Of a DNA stretch of 64,000 nt, positions 1 to 9,155 are shown one piece after another. The notes below the pieces were generated by a model. It was not told the origin of the DNA. It did not search any database and saw only the letters and a program-made list of their open reading frames with translations. Where the stretch lies: positions 1-64,000 of the forward strand of contig NZ_JAXFNY010000010.1 of assembly GCF_034180645.1 (NCBI RefSeq). Direction: 5' to 3'. Each line of letters opens with the position of its first letter. The first letter of the stretch is position 1. The translations under genes were made by a program, and so were the position numbers. Origin of the DNA: Mobiluncus sp034180645 (GTDB lineage Bacteria; Actinomycetota; Actinomycetes; Actinomycetales; Actinomycetaceae).

Positions 1-262
1 CACCACTACCCCTAAAAAGCCTAATTCGGCAATGCGTAAGGTGGCACGTGTACGTTTGACCAACCAGAAAGAGGTGAATGCTTACATTCCGGGCGAGGGT
101 CACAACCTCCAGGAGCACTCTATCGTAATGGTACGTGGTGGCCGTGTGAAGGACCTTCCGGGTGTGCGCTACCACATCGTGCGCGGCGCTCTTGACACCC
201 AAGGTGTGCGCGACCGTAAACAGGGTCGTTCCAAGTACGGTGCGAAGAAGGAGAAGAAGTAA
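1..262 (+). CDS. rpsL: 30S ribosomal protein uS12, 3' part
   Basis: This is the C-terminal part of ribosomal protein S12, a decoding-centre protein of the small subunit. The reading frame is open from base 2 and begins with the conserved stretch TTTPKKPNSAMRKVARVRLT, so the true start lies upstream of the window; the internal ATG at 32 is a Met at a position usually Leu and is not the start. The loop VKDLPGVRYHIVRG, where streptomycin-resistance changes occur in other bacteria, is intact, followed by the usual Lys-rich end. rpsG follows after 2 bases, as in the str operon. Confidence 0.97.
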   Translation, partial: TTTPKKPNSAMRKVARVRLTNQKEVNAYIPGEGHNLQEHSIVMVRGGRVKDLPGVRYHIVRGALDTQGVRDRKQGRSKYGAKKEKK

Positions 263-264
263 GA

Positions 265-735
265 ATGCCTCGTAAAGGACCGGCGCCTAAGCGCCTACTC
301 ATTGCAGACCCGGTGTACAACTCTCCGCTGGTTACCCAGCTCGTTAATCGCGTCCTGTTGGACGGTAAAAAGTCCGTGGCTCAAAGCATCGTCTATGGCG
401 CGCTGGAAGGCGTAGCTCACAAGACCGAGCAGGACCCCATCGTGGTACTCAAGCGCGCCATGGAAAACATTCGCCCGCATCTGGAGGTTCGTTCCCGTCG
501 CGTCGGTGGGGCAACTTACCAGGTTCCGGTGGAAGTCAAAGCCTCTCGCGCGACCACTCTGGCGTTGCGTTGGCTGGTGGATTTCTCCCGTCAGCGTCGT
601 GAAAAGACCATGACAGAACGTCTCATGAACGAAATCTTGGATGCTTCCAACGGGTTGGGTGCCGCGGTGAAGCGCCGTGAGGACGTTCACAAGATGGCTG
701 AAGCTAACCGCGCCTTTGCCCACTACCGCTGGTAG
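265..735 (+). CDS. rpsG: 30S ribosomal protein uS7
   Basis: Primary 16S rRNA-binding protein that starts assembly of the small-subunit head. The 156-residue product is the normal family length, with the typical opening MPRKGPAPKR, the segment VNRVLLDGKKSVAQ and the C-terminal HKMAEANRAFAHYRW. It begins 2 bases after rpsL, so the two are probably translationally coupled. The 100-base gap before fusA contains the ribosome-binding site for the elongation factor gene. Confidence 0.98.
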   Translation: MPRKGPAPKRLLIADPVYNSPLVTQLVNRVLLDGKKSVAQSIVYGALEGVAHKTEQDPIVVLKRAMENIRPHLEVRSRRVGGATYQVPVEVKASRATTLALRWLVDFSRQRREKTMTERLMNEILDASNGLGAAVKRREDVHKMAEANRAFAHYRW

Positions 736-835
736 TCGCCGGGCAGTCGCTCCTGTAAGTTCCGGATTCAAACCCGCACCGAGTGACTTACTAGAAATAC
801 TAAGAAATAACAAACACTAACGAAGGGACACGCCC

Positions 836-2968
836 GTGGCACTTGACGTGCTAACTGACCTTAAAAAGGTCCGCAACATTGGCATCATGGCACACATCGA
901 TGCTGGTAAGACGACCACGACGGAACGCATCCTGTTCTACACCGGTATCAACTACAAAATCGGTGAAACGCACGATGGCGCTTCAACTATGGACTGGATG
1001 GAACAGGAACAAGAACGCGGTATCACCATTACCTCCGCGGCTACGACCTGTTTTTGGAACAACAATCAAATCAATATCATCGACACTCCCGGACACGTGG
1101 ACTTCACCGTTGAGGTGGAACGTTCCCTGCGCGTCCTTGACGGAGCGGTAGCGGTGTTTGACGGTAAGGAAGGCGTGGAACCGCAGTCCGAAACCGTGTG
1201 GCGCCAGGCTGACAAGTACAACGTGCCGCGTATCTGCTTCATCAACAAGATGGACAAGCTGGGCGCGGACTTCGACTTTTCGGTCCAGACCATCATTGAC
1301 CGCTTGGGGGCTCGTCCGGTAGTGATGACTTTCCCGATGGGTGCGGAATCCGACTTTGTCGGCGTCGTTGACGTTTTGCGTCAGCAAGCCGTGTACTTCC
1401 CTGAGAAAGACGCCGACGGTAACGATACCAAGGGCGCCGTTGTTGAATACAAAGACATTCCCGCGGAATACCAGGACAAGGCCGCCAAATACCTGGAGAC
1501 CGCTACCGAAGAGGCTGCCGAGGCCAGCGATGAGCTGATGGAAGCCTACCTTGAGAACGGTGAACTGAGCGTTGACCAGATTAAGCAAGGAATCCGGGCG
1601 CGTACCGTCCGTTCCGAGATTTACCCGGTCTATGGTGGCTCCGCCTTTAAGAACAAGGGCGTGCAGCCCTGCTTGGATGGGGTTATCGACTACCTGCCCT
1701 GCCCGTTGGACGTGGAGGAGGTTCGCGGTTTCCGTCCCGGTCACGAGGAAGAGGGCGAAACCGAATCCCGCAAGCCTGACGAGAACGAGCCGTTTGCCGC
1801 TTTGGCTTTCAAAGTGGCCGTGCACCCGTTCTACGGCAAGCTGACCTACGTGCGAGTGTACTCCGGGAAGGCCGAACAAGGCACCCAGCTTTACAACTCC
1901 ACTAAGGGAAAGAAAGAGCGCGTGGGCAAGCTGTTCCAGATGCACTCCAACCACGAAAACCCGGTGGAAGTTGCGCACGCTGGTCACATCTACGCCTTCA
2001 TCGGCTTGAAGGAAACCACTACTGGCGACACGTTGTGCGCCATTGACAAGCCGATTGTGCTGGAATCCATGAGCTTCCCCGAACCCGTGATTCACGTGGC
2101 GGTGGAACCGAAGTCAAAGGCCGACCAGGAAAAGATGGGTATCGCCATCCAGAAGCTGGCCGAAGAAGACCCGACCTTTACCGTGCGTTTGGACGAGGAA
2201 ACCGGCCAGACCGTTATCGGCGGTATGGGCGAGTTGCACTTGGACATCATCGTGGACCGAATGAAGCGCGAGTTCAAGGTGGAAGCTAACGTCGGCAAGC
2301 CCATGGTGGCTTACCGCGAGACCATCAAGAAGAAGGTCGAGAAGGTCGAATACACCCACAAGAAGCAGACCGGTGGTTCCGGCCAGTTCGCGAAGGTGTT
2401 GGTCACGTTCGAACCGTTGAGTGAGGAAGAACGGGGCGAAGGCAAGACCTACGCTTTCGAAGACAAGGTCACCGGGGGACGCGTCCCGCGCGAATACATT
2501 CCTTCCGTTGACGCGGGCATCCAGGAAGCTATGGAATCCGGCGTTTTGGCCGGCTACCCGATGGTGGACGTGAAGGCGACGTTGGAGGACGGCGCTTACC
2601 ACGAAGTCGACTCATCGGAAATGGCTTTCAAGATTGCCGGCAACATGGTTTTCAAGGAAGGCGCCAAGAAGGCGAACCCCGTCATCTTGGAACCCATCAT
2701 GGATGTGGAAGTCCGCACCCCCGAGGAATACATGGGCGACGTCATCGGCGACCTGAATTCCCGCCGCGGCAACATTGCCTCCATGAACGACGGCCAGGGC
2801 GTGAAAGTTATTCGCGCCAAGGTACCGTTGTCAGAAATGTTTGGCTACATCGGCGACCTGCGTTCCAAGACCCAGGGTCGCGCGGTGTTCACCATGCAGT
2901 TCGATTCCTACGCCGAGGTTCCGCGTTCGATTTCCGAAGAAATCATCGCCAACAACCGTGGTGCATAA
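836..2968 (+). CDS. fusA: Elongation factor G
   Basis: Translational GTPase that drives ribosome translocation and, with RRF, recycling. The 710-residue length is typical. The P-loop AHIDAGKT lies at residues 19-26, with DTPGHVDF and NKMD downstream, followed by the domain II to V architecture; the HLDIIVDRM segment of domain III is present. The start is a GTG preceded by a GAAGGGA-type ribosome-binding site. It is the third gene of the str operon. No second copy or fusidic-acid-type variant gene is seen in this window. Confidence 0.98.
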   Translation: MALDVLTDLKKVRNIGIMAHIDAGKTTTTERILFYTGINYKIGETHDGASTMDWMEQEQERGITITSAATTCFWNNNQINIIDTPGHVDFTVEVERSLRVLDGAVAVFDGKEGVEPQSETVWRQADKYNVPRICFINKMDKLGADFDFSVQTIIDRLGARPVVMTFPMGAESDFVGVVDVLRQQAVYFPEKDADGNDTKGAVVEYKDIPAEYQDKAAKYLETATEEAAEASDELMEAYLENGELSVDQIKQGIRARTVRSEIYPVYGGSAFKNKGVQPCLDGVIDYLPCPLDVEEVRGFRPGHEEEGETESRKPDENEPFAALAFKVAVHPFYGKLTYVRVYSGKAEQGTQLYNSTKGKKERVGKLFQMHSNHENPVEVAHAGHIYAFIGLKETTTGDTLCAIDKPIVLESMSFPEPVIHVAVEPKSKADQEKMGIAIQKLAEEDPTFTVRLDEETGQTVIGGMGELHLDIIVDRMKREFKVEANVGKPMVAYRETIKKKVEKVEYTHKKQTGGSGQFAKVLVTFEPLSEEERGEGKTYAFEDKVTGGRVPREYIPSVDAGIQEAMESGVLAGYPMVDVKATLEDGAYHEVDSSEMAFKIAGNMVFKEGAKKANPVILEPIMDVEVRTPEEYMGDVIGDLNSRRGNIASMNDGQGVKVIRAKVPLSEMFGYIGDLRSKTQGRAVFTMQFDSYAEVPRSISEEIIANNRGA

Positions 2969-3176
2969 GGGTTCTTTTCCTTTTTGGTAGTGTCCCCGGC
3001 GCGTAGCCGGGCGCGTCCCGAAAGCCGCTGGGGATACTCCAGGAAAAACCCGCAAAATCCGCAAGAAGATAAATCAAGAAAAACCCAGGTAGGAAAATCC
3101 GTAAGATAGTGGTAATCTGACATCTGCTTATTTATTACGGAGCAAAACTACCTAAAGTCCAGGAGGAAAGAAAGAA

Positions 3177-4373
3177 GTGGCACAAGGCACTTACACTCAC
3201 GACAAGCCGCACGTTAACGTCGGCACCATCGGTCACGTTGACCACGGCAAGACTACTTTGACCGCCGCCATCACCAAGGTGTTGGCCGACAAGTATCCGG
3301 ATTTGCCCGCGAACAAGTTCACCCCCTTCGATCAGGTGGATAACGCTCCTGAGGAACGTCAGCGCGGCATCACCATCAACGTGTCTCACGTTGAATACGA
3401 AACCCCCAACCGTCACTACGCCCACGTGGACGCCCCCGGCCACGCCGACTACATCAAGAACATGATTACCGGCGCTGCTCAGATGGACGGCGCTATCCTG
3501 GTTGTGGCTGCTACCGACGGCCCGATGGCTCAGACCAAGGAGCACATCCTGTTGGCCAAGCAGGTCGGCGTGCCCTCCATCCTGGTCGCTCTGAACAAGT
3601 GCGACTCCCCGGATGTGGACGAAGACATGCTGGAGATCGTTGAGGACGAAATCCGTGACGACCTCGAGAAGCAGGGCTTCGACCGCGACTGCCCGATTAT
3701 CCACGTCTCCGCTCTGAAAGCCTTGGAAGGCGACGCTGAGTGGTCCAAGAAGGTTGAAGAGCTGATCGAGGCTGTCGATACCTACATCCCCGAGCCCGAG
3801 CGCGACATGGACAAGCCGTTCTTGATGCCTATCGAAGACGTCTTCACCATTACCGGCCGCGGCACCGTGGTGACCGGTCGTGTGGAGCGCGGCAAGCTGC
3901 CGTTGAACGCCGAAGTCGAAATCGTGGGCATTCGTCCGACGCAAAAAACCACCGTTACCGGTATCGAGATGTTCCACAAGTCCATGGACGAGGCCTACGC
4001 CGGCGAGAACTGTGGTCTGCTGCTGCGCGGCACCAAGCGTGAAGATGTCGAGCGCGGCCAGGTTATCTGCATTCCTGGTTCCGTGACCCCGCACACCAAG
4101 TTCGAGGGCAAGGTCTACATCCTGAAGAAGGATGAAGGCGGACGTCACAAGTCCTTCTACGATGGCTACCGCCCGCAGTTCTTCTTCCGCACCACCGACG
4201 TTACCGGTGTTATCCACCTGCCCGAAGGCACCGAAATGGTTATGCCTGGTGACACCACTGAAATCAGCGTGGAGTTGATTCAGCCTATCGCTATGGAAGA
4301 AGGCCTCGGCTTCGCTATCCGCGAAGGCGGCCGTACCGTTGGTTCCGGCAAGGTGACCAAGATCGTTGAGTAA
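3177..4373 (+). CDS. tuf: Elongation factor Tu
   Basis: GTPase that delivers aminoacyl-tRNA to the ribosome. The product is 398 residues, with G1 motif GHVDHGKT at 19-26, DAPGHADY at 85-92 and NKCD at 140-143, then the two beta-barrel domains ending in GSGKVTKIVE. The start is GTG with a strong CAGGAGGAAAG ribosome-binding site. The 208-base gap after fusA could hold an additional promoter or processing site. Transcription is closed by a 13-bp GC-rich stem just downstream. Confidence 0.98.
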   Translation: MAQGTYTHDKPHVNVGTIGHVDHGKTTLTAAITKVLADKYPDLPANKFTPFDQVDNAPEERQRGITINVSHVEYETPNRHYAHVDAPGHADYIKNMITGAAQMDGAILVVAATDGPMAQTKEHILLAKQVGVPSILVALNKCDSPDVDEDMLEIVEDEIRDDLEKQGFDRDCPIIHVSALKALEGDAEWSKKVEELIEAVDTYIPEPERDMDKPFLMPIEDVFTITGRGTVVTGRVERGKLPLNAEVEIVGIRPTQKTTVTGIEMFHKSMDEAYAGENCGLLLRGTKREDVERGQVICIPGSVTPHTKFEGKVYILKKDEGGRHKSFYDGYRPQFFFRTTDVTGVIHLPEGTEMVMPGDTTEISVELIQPIAMEEGLGFAIREGGRTVGSGKVTKIVE

Positions 4374-4406
4374 TCAACAAAACGCATCAGTTAGCGAATA
4401 ACTTTC

Positions 4407-4446
4407 CGGGAGGGCAAGAGCTTCGGTTCTTGCCCTCCCGCGTTTT
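4407..4446 (+). terminator. Rho-independent terminator of the str operon
   Basis: A perfect 13-bp stem (4407-4419 with 4428-4440), rich in G and C, closes an 8-base loop containing TTCG and is followed by CGTTTTG. It sits 33 bases after the tuf stop and separates tuf from the aldehyde-dehydrogenase-like genes. Confidence 0.93.
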
Positions 4447-4470
4447 GTAAAAGCAGCTGTGGCTTTTAGC

Positions 4471-4476
4471 TATAAT
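4471..4476 (+). promoter_or_regulatory. Candidate -10 box for the first ALDH-like gene
   Basis: A perfect TATAAT lies between the tuf terminator and the GTG start at 4522. I see no convincing -35 hexamer at 16-18 bases, so this is only a candidate; an extended or activator-dependent promoter would fit. The spacing would give an untranslated leader of about 40 bases. Confidence 0.45.
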
Positions 4477-4521
4477 TCTTGAAGATACACATGCCCGTTT
4501 TCAGCCCCAGGGAGGCCGCCG

Positions 4522-6144
4522 GTGGAATCCGACGTCTTGGATGACAGCTTTTTCGCCACTTTGGCAGAATTTTTGTCCTGGATGCACGGTCCCCGCAAAG
4601 ACGTGGTCGATGTGGAATCCGGACGGTTGCTGACCCGGGTCGCTACGGCTTCCCCCGAAGACGCCCAGGAATCTTTGATGACGGTGCAGGCAGCACAGGT
4701 GGTCTGGACTGAAATGGGGTCCTATGGGCGCGCCAAAGTTTTGGCCCGATTTTCCCAGATAGTGTGGAAGTATCAAAACGAAATGGTCGCCCTGTCGCAA
4801 ATGCTCAGCGGCAAATCACTAATTGATGCCCACGAAGAGCTCCTCGATGTTTTGTCCACCGCGCAAAACATCAAATATAACAGCCGTAGGCTGGGCAAAT
4901 ACCGAGCTGGTAGGGGAGCTCTACCCGGTTCGCGATGGCGTGTTTACCAGCGCCCCTTGGGCGTAGTGGGAATGTTCACGTCACCAGACTGGCCGCTTTC
5001 TTCAATCAACGATGTCCTACAGGCGATTGCGGCGGGCAATGCAGTCATAAACTTCGTGACCCCCCAGGCGGCCTTGGGCGCTGTACTGATGCACGCCATG
5101 TTGGTAGATGCGGGAATGCCGTACGGTTTGTTGAAGATTATTCCGGACACAACTTCAAAAGCGGGGCGCGCCGTCATTCCCGGTCTGGATATGGTCACGG
5201 TTTTAGGCTCGGAAAAGCTGGGGCGCCGGATTTCGAGAGTTTGCCAGGAATACCGAGTTCCGTTCAAGGGTTTCCTGCAGGTGCTTAACGTTGGCGTGAT
5301 TTGTGAAGATTGCCGTTTTGATCATGCAGTCCGGGCGATGGCCCGCGCTGGTTTCCAACACGCGGGACAAACCGTAAACAGTGCCGAAGTCATCTGGGTG
5401 CAGGAATCAATTTTTGATTACTTTAAACTCGCCTTGAAAGACTTTGTGTCAGACCAGGTCACCATTGGTTCTCTGGACTCTGCTGAAACCACCTTGGGTT
5501 CCATGCTGACACCGCAGCGGGCGCAAACCATCCAGAAGCTGGTGGACGACGCGATCCAACGAGGAGCTGAGCTAGTCCTAGGCGGCAGCACCGCCCCGGA
5601 CCTGGGACCGTCCTTCTATGAACCGACCATCCTTGCCAGAGTGCCGCAGGACGCCGCAATCTGTGCAAGTGAGCTTCACGGGCCCCTCATCTATCTGCAA
5701 CCATTCCAGGACCTCACGGAAGTATCACGCTTCTTGGGCAAGTCTCGGCACAGTTACTGTATCTATATGTTCACTGAATCCGAGTTCATGATGCGCGATT
5801 TCATCCAGGCGGCCAACGGCGCAGCGCTAATCATAAACGACTCCTACATGAGTCTGTACTCGACGTGGCAAGCTCCGATTCAGGGTATCAGGAGTACCGG
5901 CTCCGGCATCCGTCACGGGTTGGAGTCGATTCTGCAGTACTCCCGCGTTCAATCCGTGGCGAGGCAGGAAGGTCATCCCTGGATTCCAAATGACCTCCAG
6001 CCGGGAAACCGGATGGAACGGTGGAGCTTTTTCTCTAGCCGCGCCGCGGTGATTGCCTCGATTCTGTTCACGGATACCGTGATTGCTTATGCGTGGCGCA
6101 ACCTGCGGCATCACATTAAGAATCGGGTTCACGGCCCGGTATAG
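4522..6144 (+). CDS. Aldehyde dehydrogenase-fold protein lacking catalytic residues (GabD2-like, copy 1)
   Basis: A 540-residue protein that aligns by eye along its whole length with actinobacterial succinate-semialdehyde dehydrogenases of the GabD2 type (LSGKS near 95, GVVGMF at 147-152, AGNAV, DAGMP, the NAD-fold GS at 229-230, YEPTIL, HGP, IRHGLESILQY near the end). The catalytic positions are changed: the active-site Cys of the GQxC motif is Val285, the general-base Glu of ELGGK is Phe251, and the Asn of PWN is Asp156. Ordinary dehydrogenase chemistry is therefore not expected. A tail after about residue 495 contains a hydrophobic or amphipathic segment. Its neighbour is a paralogue with the same losses but different substitutions. 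Role unknown; a scaffold, NAD(P)-sensing or membrane-associated role is speculation. The GTG start is supported by GGAGG upstream. Confidence 0.85.
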   Translation: MESDVLDDSFFATLAEFLSWMHGPRKDVVDVESGRLLTRVATASPEDAQESLMTVQAAQVVWTEMGSYGRAKVLARFSQIVWKYQNEMVALSQMLSGKSLIDAHEELLDVLSTAQNIKYNSRRLGKYRAGRGALPGSRWRVYQRPLGVVGMFTSPDWPLSSINDVLQAIAAGNAVINFVTPQAALGAVLMHAMLVDAGMPYGLLKIIPDTTSKAGRAVIPGLDMVTVLGSEKLGRRISRVCQEYRVPFKGFLQVLNVGVICEDCRFDHAVRAMARAGFQHAGQTVNSAEVIWVQESIFDYFKLALKDFVSDQVTIGSLDSAETTLGSMLTPQRAQTIQKLVDDAIQRGAELVLGGSTAPDLGPSFYEPTILARVPQDAAICASELHGPLIYLQPFQDLTEVSRFLGKSRHSYCIYMFTESEFMMRDFIQAANGAALIINDSYMSLYSTWQAPIQGIRSTGSGIRHGLESILQYSRVQSVARQEGHPWIPNDLQPGNRMERWSFFSSRAAVIASILFTDTVIAYAWRNLRHHIKNRVHGPV

Positions 6145-6234
6145 AACTGCTTTCGTTTCGCTACGTCAGAGTGACAACGGATTCGGACAAACTGGAGAAA
6201 CGAACCATTAGATTACAATCAGGAAGGAGGAGAT

Positions 6235-7860
6235 ATGGAATACCCCAAGGGTATCGACGACAAGTTCATGACAGCCCTGCTCATTGCCGGTCGTGGACAG
6301 AGCGGTGCTGATGCTCCGGTTTACAATGTCCAGACTTGGGAACCCTTCGGAACCCTGCATTGCTCCACCTTCTCTGATGGAGAACAATCCGTGTTTCGGG
6401 CTCATGCCGTGAGTGAACAGTGGTCACAAGAGAGCATTTACACGCGTTCACGCATTCTGCACCGATTCTTGAGACGAGTCGTGCGCTATTACGAGCCGAT
6501 TATTGGGCTCGACCAGCTGTTGAGCGGGAAATCCTGGCTGGACGCTTCCTCAGAGTATTTTTACATGATTACCCAGGTACGGGGTATTAAGCGACATTTG
6601 CGGTATCTGTGGAAACCGCGCCGGGGTGGGGGCGCGGTACCGCTGTCCACCTATCGGGTCTGGTACCGCCCCATGGGGGTAGTAGGGATGTTCACTTCCG
6701 CGGACAATCCAATTTCTATGGTCTGCGATATCTTGAACCCTATTATGGCCGGTAACGCAGTGGTCAATTTTGTGACTCCCCAGGCGACTCTGGGAGCCCT
6801 GTTGATGAAAGCGGTGCTGGTGGATGCCGGGATGCCCGCAGACGTGTGGCGCATCGTGGTTTCGGAATCTTCACAGTTCGGGATGCAGTTCATTCCGGCC
6901 CTCGACTATGTTTCAGCCATCGGACCGAACCGGATGTGTCAAAATATCTCGATGGAGTGTGCGCGCCACTCGGTGCCCATTTCTTGCTTTGGAGGGGTTA
7001 AAAACATTGCGTTGGTGATGGATGACGCGAAACTGTGGGATGCGGCGAAAACCTGTGCCCGTTCGGCTTTCCTGAACGCCGGCCAATCCACGAAAGCTGT
7101 CGAGATTATTTTTGTGCATGAATCAGTGCGAGAACCGTTTGAACAGATGATGCTCCAATATACCCATGAGCAGATTCGGGTAGGGCGGTTCGTGGATCGG
7201 AACGCCACTATGGGCTCCATGATGTACCCTGGCCGAGTCAAGAATTGTGAAAAAGTTGTGAAACGGGCTCTTGAGAACGGCGCCCGGGTACTGACAGGAT
7301 CCCATCCGCGTCCCGAGATTAGTCCGACTTTTTTTGAGCCGACCATCGTGGCGGATTTGCCTCCTGATTTGGACCTTCTGGAAACGGAAGTGTACGGACC
7401 GGTAGTGGCGCTGCTATCGTTCAAAGACATCGCGAACGTGGTGCGCCTGGTAACGGGGTCACGAGTCATTGACTCTGCCGCCGTTTTTACTCGCGACATT
7501 GATTTCGTGCGAAACCTGATTAACAATGCACAGTTTGCCACAGTCAGCGTCAACGACACGTATTTCTCTATGGATATGTCGTGGAAAGCGCCGATTCAGG
7601 GCAAAAGCGAAAGCGGCCAGGGGATTCGTCATGGTCTGGAAGCAATTTTGCAATACACCCAGGTATTTTCGGCCTCGCGTTTGAAGTCCATTTCCTGGGT
7701 GCCGAAAGACTGGCGTTCCGGAAACTGGACGGAACGCCTGACTTTCTGGCTTATGGGGTTATATTCCTGGCTGTCGCGTAACGTGACCGACACCGTGGTC
7801 GCGGATGGGATCAGAAATGTCTTCCGGTGGATACGAGACCGATTTGTCGGCCCGGTGTAA
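6235..7860 (+). CDS. Aldehyde dehydrogenase-fold protein lacking catalytic residues (GabD2-like, copy 2)
   Basis: A 541-residue paralogue of the preceding gene, collinear from LLSGKSWLDA to IRHGLEAILQY. The three catalytic positions are again replaced: Cys by Thr286 (NAGQSTK), Glu by Cys251 (SCFGGVK) and Asn by Asp157 (TSADNP). The Glu of the late E-x-x-GP motif is kept (ETEVYGP). The cofactor-fold GS pair is also changed (AIGPN). The C-terminal 45 residues resemble those of copy 1 (ERLTF, TDTVVADGIRN, ending VGPV), suggesting a shared membrane-proximal or interaction helix. A very strong AAGGAGGAG ribosome-binding site precedes the ATG. Intact length and the absence of frameshifts argue for retained function rather than decay. 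Confidence 0.85.
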   Translation: MEYPKGIDDKFMTALLIAGRGQSGADAPVYNVQTWEPFGTLHCSTFSDGEQSVFRAHAVSEQWSQESIYTRSRILHRFLRRVVRYYEPIIGLDQLLSGKSWLDASSEYFYMITQVRGIKRHLRYLWKPRRGGGAVPLSTYRVWYRPMGVVGMFTSADNPISMVCDILNPIMAGNAVVNFVTPQATLGALLMKAVLVDAGMPADVWRIVVSESSQFGMQFIPALDYVSAIGPNRMCQNISMECARHSVPISCFGGVKNIALVMDDAKLWDAAKTCARSAFLNAGQSTKAVEIIFVHESVREPFEQMMLQYTHEQIRVGRFVDRNATMGSMMYPGRVKNCEKVVKRALENGARVLTGSHPRPEISPTFFEPTIVADLPPDLDLLETEVYGPVVALLSFKDIANVVRLVTGSRVIDSAAVFTRDIDFVRNLINNAQFATVSVNDTYFSMDMSWKAPIQGKSESGQGIRHGLEAILQYTQVFSASRLKSISWVPKDWRSGNWTERLTFWLMGLYSWLSRNVTDTVVADGIRNVFRWIRDRFVGPV

Positions 7861-7985
7861 TCTTTTGCTTTCCGGTTGGATTCCTTTCGCTAACCCTGTA
7901 GTTCGATATGTGAGACGAGTTTTTTTCAAAACGTGAATAGCGTTATGGTGAGTTTCAATATTCACCAAAACGAAGGATTTTCCTG

Positions 7986-8969
7986 ATGCGTAGAATAATT
8001 GCCTCAATAGTTGTCGGTATGTCCGCTTTGGCGCTGGCGGGTTGCTCCTCTACAGACGCCGCCAAGGGAGGTGCTGCTAGTAATGACGGCGAATACAAAG
8101 TCGCTATTGCTCAGTACGCCAGTTTCCCGCCCTTGGACGAGGCAGTAGCTGGATTTAAAGCTGCTTTAAGTGAAGCTGGCCTGGAAGTCTCCTATGACGC
8201 TTCCAATGCCCAAGGAGACCAGACCAACGTGAACTCCATCGCCTCGAAGTACGCTGCGGGCGATTACGATTTGGTGTTTGCTATCGCCACCCCCATGGCT
8301 CAGTCCATTGCCCAAAACGTGGTCGATACCCCGGTACTGTTCACGGCGGTGACGGATCCGGTGGCAGCGGAGCTGGTGGAATCTAACGAGGCGCCGGGTT
8401 ACAATGTGACCGGCACTACGGATATGAATCCGGTGGCGAAACAGATTGACCTGGTCAAACAGGTGATTCCCGATGCTCATAAGGTTGGCATTATCTACTC
8501 TTCTGGAGAGGTAAACTCGCAGGTACAAGTCAAATTGGCGAAAGCTGAAGCTAACAAGCAAGGTCTGGAAGTGGTGGAAAAAACCATCACTAACACCGCC
8601 GAAGTCCAGCAGGCCGCCCAGACTCTGACCGGAGTCGATGCCATTTTCATTCCTACCGATAACACCGTGGTAGCTGCGTTGGATTCCGTGCTGCAGGTCG
8701 CGGAGGAAAAGGGCATCCTCACGGTGGCTGGTGAGGCCAGTTCGGTCAATAACGGTGCGGCTTTGACTCTCGGGCTGGATTACAAGACCCTGGGTCATCA
8801 GACCGGAGAAATGGCAGTAAAGATCTTAAAGGGAGAGGCCAAACCCAAAGCTATGCCGGTGGAAGCCCAAAAAACTCCGTTACTGGTGATAAACCCGGAG
8901 GCCGCCAAGAAGCAGGGACACCCGATTCCCGCTGAGCTTTTGGATAAAGCCGACAAGGTTGTCAAGTAA
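7986..8969 (+). CDS. ABC transporter substrate-binding lipoprotein (TrpX-like)
   Basis: A 327-residue extracellular solute-binding lipoprotein of the ABC_sub_bind (PF04392) type. A lipobox LALAGC ends the signal peptide at about residue 20. The mature protein contains family landmarks such as SFPPLDEAVAGFKAAL, FAIATPMAQSIAQ, PVLFTAVTDPVAA, TDNTVVAALDSV and GLDYKTLGHQTGEMAVKIL. It is the first gene of a three-gene importer with the permease and ATPase that follow. Some members of this family import tryptophan (TrpXYZ) and others have different or unknown ligands, so the substrate is left open. A near-perfect hairpin follows the stop and may raise binding-protein output relative to the membrane components. 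Confidence 0.9.
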   Translation: MRRIIASIVVGMSALALAGCSSTDAAKGGAASNDGEYKVAIAQYASFPPLDEAVAGFKAALSEAGLEVSYDASNAQGDQTNVNSIASKYAAGDYDLVFAIATPMAQSIAQNVVDTPVLFTAVTDPVAAELVESNEAPGYNVTGTTDMNPVAKQIDLVKQVIPDAHKVGIIYSSGEVNSQVQVKLAKAEANKQGLEVVEKTITNTAEVQQAAQTLTGVDAIFIPTDNTVVAALDSVLQVAEEKGILTVAGEASSVNNGAALTLGLDYKTLGHQTGEMAVKILKGEAKPKAMPVEAQKTPLLVINPEAAKKQGHPIPAELLDKADKVVK

Positions 8970-8984
8970 CCGAAGTGTTTAGAC

Positions 8985-9020
8985 AAAAGCCCATCCTGCC
9001 TAAAAGCGGGGTGGGCTTTT
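8985..9020 (+). terminator. Terminator-like hairpin between binding protein and permease genes
   Basis: AAAAGCCCATCC (8985-8996) pairs with GGGTGGGCTTTT (9009-9020) with one mismatch around a 12-base loop. The A-run on one side and T-run on the other allow it to act in either direction. It lies inside the probable transport operon, so it may be a partial terminator giving more binding protein than permease. Confidence 0.7.
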
Positions 9021-9155
9021 GCGATGCTGGAAAGGTGCGAGTGCCCGCGGCCCTATTTTGGCCAGGGTGTCAGGCTCGTGTTTTAATGGGTGGGTGAGCC
9101 AACCCGAAAACGTGACCGGGGAGCCTTGGGAATACACGTAAGGATTTGAAAAAAT

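Noticed and set aside
983..2095. Long minus-strand open frame (370 codons) opposite fusA
   Set aside because: It is an antisense shadow of the conserved EF-G gene, with no family-like composition; the plus-strand gene fully explains the region.
3135..4217. Minus-strand open frame (360 codons) opposite tuf
   Set aside because: Antisense shadow of EF-Tu caused by strong codon bias; no independent start signals or domain.
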